This document shows positions 57,574 to 64,000 of a stretch of 64,000 nt of DNA, piece after piece. Numbering within the stretch: position 1 is the first letter of the stretch; every line of letters starts with the position of its first letter. The stretch comes from Argopecten irradians (lineage: Eukaryota; Mollusca; Bivalvia; Pectinida; Pectinidae), in contig NC_091134.1 of NCBI RefSeq assembly GCF_041381155.1, positions 63,232,902-63,296,901 on the forward strand, in the 5' to 3' direction. A program made the translations under genes and the position numbers. The notes beneath the pieces are model-generated. The model was not told the DNA's origin. It saw only the letters and a program-made list of their open reading frames with translations, and did no database searches.

Positions 57574-57590
57574 CTACCCCCCTCCTTCTT
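57574..57590 (-). other. Polypurine tract of the Gypsy element
   Basis: AAGAAGGAGGGGGGTAG on the minus strand, directly before the 3' LTR, the usual primer for second-strand synthesis in the family. Between it and the pol end (57591-58432) lies AT-rich noncoding sequence rich in short inverted repeats. Confidence 0.8.
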
Positions 57591-58432
57591 AAAAACATTC
57601 GTCCCGAATGTAATATCATAGGAGATTTCAGTAGTTCACTTGCGAATATTTTCATTTTTAGGAATTAAGTCATGGCCTGCATGTCATGTTTACTCAACCA
57701 AAGATATTGGAGCTTGTACACAATGTACAACACAGGTGCTTGACTTCAGAAACAACCAATTAGCAGCTATTATGCATGTATGGTGAGTACTGTGGTAAGT
57801 CTTTGCAGCCATAATTTGCTCACATATTATTCCAATGTAATATAGTACACGCTGTGAATTTATAAACAGAGATTGTAATACTTTTAAAAAAATATGTTCA
57901 ATATAATACACAAAATAATTCCTACATCAACATCTTATATACGTATACTTACATGTATAATTCAATGAGGAATATCACTTCCTTAGTATCTATATTTATA
58001 AATAATATAGTTATAATTATTTATAATTTCTCAATAATTATGAGAAAATGTATATTAATATAATACTCTATAATTTGATTATTACTAAATTAATATTTAC
58101 AAAACTTTACATTAATATCTTGATATAATTCAATAATTATTGAATAATTGTTCATGTTTTCCACAGTTCACTTCCTTCACTGGAATTTCCTGGCGTCCGG
58201 ACACGTCCATTGAGTTCCATATCCCCTGGTGTAGCCTGGTGCTTGTATCCTGTCATCCCGTCTTCCGAAGGTAGCTTTACAGGTGGTACACTGGTATACT
58301 GTTTTACGACTTCTTTCCAAAATCCATATTGCAGAGAAAGTGCAATTATATTGTTCAGATATCGCTGAGACAGAACAATAATTGGAATAGTAATTTAGAC
58401 AACAGTCTACATTTATTTAAAGGACTATTCTC

Positions 58433-61400
58433 CTAATTCTTGAGCCATTTTGGTTTTTCATCACCCTCATATGATTTCAAGTAATTGTGATGAACTACCT
58501 TAGGTCTTGACTTTGGAGATTTTTGGATTTTATACACCACATCATTTATTTTCTCAATAACGACATATGGACCTTCCCATGAGCACCGTAATTTGGAGCC
58601 AATACCACTTTTTTTAGGATTGTAACGCCAAACTGGATCACCTCTTTTGAATTGATTGAGTTGAGTGTTTCGGTCATGTTCAAGTTTCATTTTGTTTGTT
58701 GAGAGTGTAATTTTATCTCTAGCAAACTCATGAATTTTATCCATTTGCTTCCTTAGTGTTGTTGTGTAATTAGTACACGTGTTCATTTCAGGTACAACCC
58801 GTCCCAGAACAAGATCAACAGGAAGATTTATGTTACGACCAAACACCATCTCACAAGGCGAGACCCCGGTGCTTTCATGAGAAGATGACCTGTAAGCCAT
58901 CATGAGTAAGTTAATGTGTTCATCCCAGTCCCTTAAATTCTCTGCCACAAATGAGGAGAGCATATTTCCAATTGTTCTGTTGGCTCGTTCAACCATTCCA
59001 TCAGACTGCGGTCTATATGGTGTGGTTCGAGTCTTCTCAATTCCCAAGATTCTACACATTTCTTGGAATACATCTGATTCAAAGTTTGTCCCTTGATCAG
59101 AGTGAAGTTGCATAGGCACACCGAAAATGGTGACAATTCTATCTATGAATTTTTGTGCAACTGTTGTAGCTTTCTGATTACGCATGGGTATTGCCTCAAC
59201 CCATTTAGTAAAGTAATCTGCTACTACTAGGAGATAAGAATTCCCCTTATTGCTTAAAGGCAATGGTCCCAATACATCAATGGCCCATCTCTCCATAGGG
59301 AGACCCACATTGTATGTATGTAATGGACCCTTCGGCCATTTTGGTGGTGTTTTTCTAGCTGCACATTTGTCACAGCTTTTAATCCACTGTTTGATATCTC
59401 TCGACATTCTGTCCCAGAAATATCGCTCTCTCACTTTTGAGAGTGTTTTCTTACTCCCTAAATGACCTCCAGTCACACTATTGTGTAACTGCTTCATCAC
59501 ATAGTCTGTTAGGGATTTGGGTATAACCATTTGGTACAAGGGTTGTCCCCCTTGGATGGTTTCCCATTTGTGACATAATATGTCATCTCTTATAGTGAGG
59601 GAATCAAATCGCATCCAATAAAACTTGGTGCTCTCACCTAAATGAGATATATCAGGCCATTTAGGTCTTTCCCCACGTTTAACCCAGTTCCATACAATTT
59701 TAAGGACTGGATCATTTTTCTGACTATCTTTAATTTGTAGGAGATTAATAGTCCTTTCTCCTTTTTCAGATACATCCGGATGTCCCGGTGTGGAACCCTT
59801 AGCTGCTGCCTTGGGTATATCAGACATATCTTGGTTTGGATCAGAACCCTTGGATCTTGACATTGGAGAGTTGTCTCCCCTAGAGTCATTGGCATGGTTT
59901 GTTTTATGAGATCTTGTTGTAACTCTACAAATAGTATCTGTAGCCTCATCAGAACAGGTTTTATTATCATACCTTTGTTCTGCTTTATCACAATGGCTAC
60001 AATTTCTCTCTAAACAAGGTCTCCTAGATAAGGCATCAGCATTGCCATGAGCTTTACCTGCTCTATATTCAATTTTAAATTGATAAGCAGATAATAATTC
60101 AAACCATCTAGCCATTTGTCCTTCAGGGTTTTTAAAATTGATCAACCAAGTAAGGGCACCATGATCACTTCTGACCAAGAAATATTGCCCATAAAGATAG
60201 TGGTGAAATTGTTTAATAGAGTTTACTATTGCCAGTAATTCTCTACGTGTCACACAATATTTTCTCTCAGATCTGCTGAACATTTTACTATAGTAACATA
60301 TGACCTTCTCTTTCCCATCTTGTAGCTGAGAGAGGACTGCACCTAAACCTGAGTCAGAAGCATCTGTATCCAGTATGAATTCACCTTCAGACCTTGGATA
60401 TGCCAGTATCGGCGAGCTTGTCAATGCCCGTTTCAATGTGTCAAAGGCACTTTGACAATCCAAGGACCAGGTAAACCTTTGGTACTGCTCCGTCAACTTA
60501 TGTAGTGGTTTAGCTATGGTAGCAAATCCTTGGACAAACTTCCTATAGTAGGAGCATAGCCCTAAGAATTGTCTCACCTCTTTAACAGAATTAGGGACAG
60601 GCCAATTTTTGACTGACTCTATCTTTTCTGGATCGGTAGAGATACCCTCTTCACTAACAATGTGGCCCAAAAATGAAACCTGTTTCTTACATAGGAAACA
60701 TTTCTTAGCATGCATCTTAAGATTAGCTTCCTGAAGCCTCCCAAACACTTTATCAAGGTTATTGATGTGTTCATCAAATGTCTTGGCTAGTACTATTATA
60801 TCATCCAAATACACCATGCAAATATCATGGGAAAGGTGAATAAGTACTTTTTCCATTAACCTTTCAAAGGTAGCCGGGGCATTACAAAGACCAAATGGCA
60901 TTGATACAAATTGCCAAAGTCCTCCCCCTGGTATGGAAAATGCTGTTTTGGGTCTATCTTCAGATGCTACCTTAACTTGCCAGTAGCCACTTTTGAGGTC
61001 AATGGTTGAAAACCAGTTGTGACCTGATAGTGAGTCAAGAGTACTATCAATCCTAGGAATTGGATGACTATCTTTGATAGTTGCATCATTCAATTTCCTA
61101 TAGTCTAGGCAAAATCTTAGGCTAGAATCCTTTTTCCGTATTAAGACCACTGGAGTTCTCCATGGACTATCGGAAGGTTCGATTACCCCTTTTTGTGCCA
61201 TTTCTTCTATCTCTTTCTCAACCTCCTTAACCAATGATAGAGGAACCCGCCTAGGCGGTTGTCGGATAGGTGGAGTTGAGCCAGTATTTATTTTGTGTTC
61301 AGCAAGATCTGTCATACCCAAATCATGGGATGATTTTGAGAAACTATCTTTGTACTTTATAAGTAATTCTTTTAATTGACCACTTTGATTCTCATTCAGA

Positions 61401-62218
61401 TATTCACAAGATTGCTCATAGAGGGACTTCAAATGTTCCGGAATAACATGAGTTTGTGGTTTTTCCACAGTGACTTCATTAACTTGCACATTCTCGTGCT
61501 TTTGATCCACAATTTCATCAATAGTATCTATAGTCGCCACCACAGAATTCTTATACACTTTGCGTTCATTATCGCTAAAGTTCAGAATTCTCAAAGGGAC
61601 ATAACCCATACTAGGGTTTACAACAGCTTTGGCCACTAACACCTCATGTTTTGACATGAATCCTGGTGAAGGCTCAATAACAGCTGTATTTTGTCTACAA
61701 ATTGGATCATTAAATTTTCCAGTAACAATCATCTCACAATTTGGAGGTATTATAATATCCTCTGATAATGAGACTCTACAACAAGCTGGCTTTGCTGCTT
61801 CAGCTTGATATCGGAAACATTGAATTTCGTCTCCTTCTATTTTCAAGCAATTCTTGTTTAATAAGATATCAATAGAATGCGTGGTCAGAAAATCTAAACC
61901 TATGATCCCCTGTTGTTTAATGTCTGCTATCAAGACTTCTTGTAACAACTTCTGTTTCCCTAAGCCAATAACAAGCTTACATTTTCCAATAAATGGTGTT
62001 TTATCTCCAGTAGCGGTTATCAAATTTAATTTGACCGGTTCTACATTGGAGTTCTTTATACCCAATTTTTGGAAGCAGTTATTGCTTAGAATGGTTACAG
62101 TTGCACCTGTATCCACTAGTAGCGGAAGTGCAAAGTCTTTGATTTGTGCACAAACAAACAAACCGGTGTGATCATCATTATTTATGCTGCTCACAACAAT
62201 ATCTGTGGGTCTCTCCAC
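58433..62218 (-). CDS. Gypsy pol polyprotein
   Basis: 1,261 codons. In order: aspartic protease (DTGA) at about 30, reverse transcriptase (YLDD) in the region 290-500, RNase H (about 590-720), a linker, an HHCC-type zinc-binding integrase N-terminus (about 920-970) and the integrase core (about 985-1150), ending in a short C-terminal tail. The RT-RNase H-integrase order is that of Ty3/Gypsy. No chromodomain was recognised. It lies in a different frame from gag, as in many families that use programmed frameshifting. It looks whole. Confidence 0.95.
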   Translation of the reverse strand: MERPTDIVVSSINNDDHTGLFVCAQIKDFALPLLVDTGATVTILSNNCFQKLGIKNSNVEPVKLNLITATGDKTPFIGKCKLVIGLGKQKLLQEVLIADIKQQGIIGLDFLTTHSIDILLNKNCLKIEGDEIQCFRYQAEAAKPACCRVSLSEDIIIPPNCEMIVTGKFNDPICRQNTAVIEPSPGFMSKHEVLVAKAVVNPSMGYVPLRILNFSDNERKVYKNSVVATIDTIDEIVDQKHENVQVNEVTVEKPQTHVIPEHLKSLYEQSCEYLNENQSGQLKELLIKYKDSFSKSSHDLGMTDLAEHKINTGSTPPIRQPPRRVPLSLVKEVEKEIEEMAQKGVIEPSDSPWRTPVVLIRKKDSSLRFCLDYRKLNDATIKDSHPIPRIDSTLDSLSGHNWFSTIDLKSGYWQVKVASEDRPKTAFSIPGGGLWQFVSMPFGLCNAPATFERLMEKVLIHLSHDICMVYLDDIIVLAKTFDEHINNLDKVFGRLQEANLKMHAKKCFLCKKQVSFLGHIVSEEGISTDPEKIESVKNWPVPNSVKEVRQFLGLCSYYRKFVQGFATIAKPLHKLTEQYQRFTWSLDCQSAFDTLKRALTSSPILAYPRSEGEFILDTDASDSGLGAVLSQLQDGKEKVICYYSKMFSRSERKYCVTRRELLAIVNSIKQFHHYLYGQYFLVRSDHGALTWLINFKNPEGQMARWFELLSAYQFKIEYRAGKAHGNADALSRRPCLERNCSHCDKAEQRYDNKTCSDEATDTICRVTTRSHKTNHANDSRGDNSPMSRSKGSDPNQDMSDIPKAAAKGSTPGHPDVSEKGERTINLLQIKDSQKNDPVLKIVWNWVKRGERPKWPDISHLGESTKFYWMRFDSLTIRDDILCHKWETIQGGQPLYQMVIPKSLTDYVMKQLHNSVTGGHLGSKKTLSKVRERYFWDRMSRDIKQWIKSCDKCAARKTPPKWPKGPLHTYNVGLPMERWAIDVLGPLPLSNKGNSYLLVVADYFTKWVEAIPMRNQKATTVAQKFIDRIVTIFGVPMQLHSDQGTNFESDVFQEMCRILGIEKTRTTPYRPQSDGMVERANRTIGNMLSSFVAENLRDWDEHINLLMMAYRSSSHESTGVSPCEMVFGRNINLPVDLVLGRVVPEMNTCTNYTTTLRKQMDKIHEFARDKITLSTNKMKLEHDRNTQLNQFKRGDPVWRYNPKKSGIGSKLRCSWEGPYVVIEKINDVVYKIQKSPKSRPKVVHHNYLKSYEGDEKPKWLKN

Positions 62219-62246
62219 CTCTTCTACTGAATTCCGACCCTCGAAG

Positions 62247-63701
62247 TCAGTATCTAGTAGTTTCCCTGAATCGGAGGTGACTGAAAGTTACCACCATTAG
62301 ACTGGGAAATGTGGGAGGGGTTGTGAAGTTTGACCTTTGTGTGACATTTGACCTTGACCTCTGTGTTTGGTTCCAATTTGAACCAGTACTTGTGCCATAG
62401 TCATGTGTGTCAAATCTGGAACTTTTCCTATTTTGGGAATCAAATCTTTGGTTACCAACATTTGGAACTCTATTTTGATTTGTGTTTTGGGTAAATTGAC
62501 CATTTTGTGTTTGTTTTCCATAATATGGATTAAACACTTGGTTGTTACCATTTCCATTCCCATTCCACCTATTCCTAGGTTTAGGATTTTGTCCATTTGG
62601 AGTGAAACCTGAGTTTCTTTGATCTACCAAATTTTTGGTAGTTTTGTGTAGGGCTTGTATGGACTTATTTAATGTCGCAATATCAATGCCCTCTTGATCT
62701 GCCATTTTAGCAGGATATAGCATTTGGGTGTGGCACACAGTGCGATCTTCCTCAGAGATCATGTGTATTGCCTTACTCCTTTGCTTATCAGCTAACCTAT
62801 GAGCCTCGAGCCTGATGGCATGCGTTTCGGCTTCATTAAGGTTCTTTGGTCTCAGTTCCCTGATCCGTAACCGGGTATCAGAGTCTGGTATAGCATCGAT
62901 AAAGTAATCCAATGCTAGGATATTTATCATTGATGCATCAGCCATAGGGTATGCTTGGCGAGTCATTTTTCGGATAGACTGAGCCATCTCAGAGAGTGTC
63001 TCATCTTTTCCTTTAACTCTTGTTTGGAGTCTAGCTCTGTAGATTTCAGAGCGTTCCAATGACCCAAACCTTACATTAAGTAACCTAACTAGTGTATCAA
63101 AATCTCGGGTCTCCTTAGCATTGAGCTCTGTGAGGATGGCTCTCGCACTTCCACTTAGGCTCCCAGCTAGATAGAGAGATTTTGTGTTGTAGTCCCACCC
63201 ATTTATTTGTGCTACTATTTCAAATTGGGACAGATATTCTTCTAGATTTTCTCCACCAGAATATTGTTGAGGTTTTAAACTCTGTCTTGTATTGTGTGCA
63301 GTGTTTCTTGTGTTCAAATGAGGTGATCCACGACTATTGTCATTTATGTCAGCCACTGGTGAACTACAAACATTAGCACTCTGGTGTTCATGAGAAGGAT
63401 TTCTTTCCCTATGACTATGATTAATTCTATACTCTAAAGATTCTACATGTTCATGTATACTATTAATTTCTTGTCTAAGCTCTCTATTGAGTTCCCATAA
63501 ATTCCTTCTATTGTCTTCTCTAAAACTATCAAACTGTTTGTTTATATTCTCCATCAGAATATTAGCTAAATCTTTGCTATTTTGTGTATTTTCAGAACTT
63601 TGAACCATTTCTGGAGAAGCTCTATTATCAACCTCTTCATTCTCGGTATCCAGACCATTATTCCTAATCCGGAATGTTACTTCAGAATCTGAATCGGACA
63701 T
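62247..63701 (-). CDS. Gypsy gag protein
   Basis: 484 codons. A coiled N-terminal part is followed by a Ty3-type capsid region (about 140-320). The C-terminus is rich in Asn, Gln and Arg, and no CCHC zinc knuckle was found, so nucleic-acid binding may rest on the basic tail. Twenty-eight bases separate it from the pol frame. It looks whole. Confidence 0.9.
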   Translation of the reverse strand: MSDSDSEVTFRIRNNGLDTENEEVDNRASPEMVQSSENTQNSKDLANILMENINKQFDSFREDNRRNLWELNRELRQEINSIHEHVESLEYRINHSHRERNPSHEHQSANVCSSPVADINDNSRGSPHLNTRNTAHNTRQSLKPQQYSGGENLEEYLSQFEIVAQINGWDYNTKSLYLAGSLSGSARAILTELNAKETRDFDTLVRLLNVRFGSLERSEIYRARLQTRVKGKDETLSEMAQSIRKMTRQAYPMADASMINILALDYFIDAIPDSDTRLRIRELRPKNLNEAETHAIRLEAHRLADKQRSKAIHMISEEDRTVCHTQMLYPAKMADQEGIDIATLNKSIQALHKTTKNLVDQRNSGFTPNGQNPKPRNRWNGNGNGNNQVFNPYYGKQTQNGQFTQNTNQNRVPNVGNQRFDSQNRKSSRFDTHDYGTSTGSNWNQTQRSRSNVTQRSNFTTPPTFPSLMVVTFSHLRFRETTRY

Positions 63702-63825
63702 CTCTACAGATTTTTATGATTTCAGTAAAGATTAACTCAATATCTCAGATTCAAATTTTGTGATTTTTTTATATACCAATTTTAATGTTCTTTTCATGGA
63801 TCCACTAGACACTGGAACTCAGTTT

Positions 63826-63843
63826 ATCCCACTTCTGACACCA
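63826..63843 (-). other. Primer-binding site of the Gypsy element
   Basis: TGGTGTCAGAAGTGGGAT on the minus strand, one base after the 5' LTR. It resembles the complement of a tRNA-Leu 3' end (from memory, tentative). Confidence 0.7.
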
Positions 63844-64000
63844 ATGTAACTTTTCGAGTCGGGTTGCGTATTTCAGCAATCACCAAGTAAAAGTAATATA
63901 TAAGGGATTCGGTTCCAGCCTAGCACTACTCCATAAAAGAACAAAGTCAGGAATAAAAATCAACTTATGATTTATTATAATCACAAATCATCAAAGTACA

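Larger units (their letters stand above)
56333..64000 (-). mobile_element. Ty3/Gypsy LTR retroelement, 5' LTR cut by window end
   Basis: The order on the minus strand is 5' LTR (64000-63845, incomplete), primer-binding site, gag, pol, polypurine tract and 3' LTR (57573-56333). The 156 bases of 5' LTR in view are identical to the matching part of the 3' LTR, so the insertion is recent. LTR ends are TGTTAC and GTTACA. The visible part looks whole. The flanking target duplication cannot be checked because the other end is outside the window. Confidence 0.95.

Overview
The window looks like AT-rich genomic DNA of a bivalve mollusc. The evidence is a tandem pair of secreted coiled-coil/C1q-domain genes, a BIR/UBA inhibitor-of-apoptosis gene, a trypsin-like (FAM111-like) protease gene, intron-rich genes with GT..AG borders, and dispersed repeats of the kind common in bivalve genomes. 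The species cannot be fixed from the sequence alone. Host coding sequence is a small fraction; minisatellites and mobile elements make up most of the window.

Layout, left to right. 1-3334 is a 43-bp minisatellite with a higher-order duplication at its right end; it lies in an intron of the minus-strand IAP gene, whose visible coding exons occupy 3364-6152. 6700-15482 is a very large 60/57-bp minisatellite of about 148 units. 15854-17079 is a non-autonomous element with TTAA target duplications. 18906-25467 is a nest: a small inverted-repeat element is split by a 5.95-kb pogo-like DNA transposon (19422-25371), which in turn carries two minisatellites and a 182-bp tRNA-like palindromic insertion. 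The transposase reads as DDE, then OTU-type protease, then PHD finger, but is decayed. 25918-34220 is a repeat field: a dispersed 140-bp-unit repeat, a DIRS-like fossil, a second uninterrupted copy of the split small element, and two inverted copies of a 52-bp-unit family.

34886-41261 holds two minus-strand C1q genes with the same exon plan. Just upstream of the second one an 88-bp minisatellite repeats a TATA-bearing promoter segment about eight times. 46593-49910 is a three-exon plus-strand gene of unknown function with a 26-bp minisatellite in its first intron. 51905-56035 is a minus-strand trypsin-like protease gene; the exon with the catalytic histidine has a one-base frame shift in an A run, and a relic paralogous exon lies upstream. 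56333-64000 is a young Ty3/Gypsy element on the minus strand whose 5' LTR runs off the window.

The host genes share an innate-immunity and cell-death flavour (IAP, C1q lectin-like proteins, possibly the protease), but nothing in the sequence shows that they act in one pathway. The most unusual items are the DDE-OTU-PHD transposase, the palindromic tRNA-like insert with a 13-bp target duplication, and the amplified C1q promoter.
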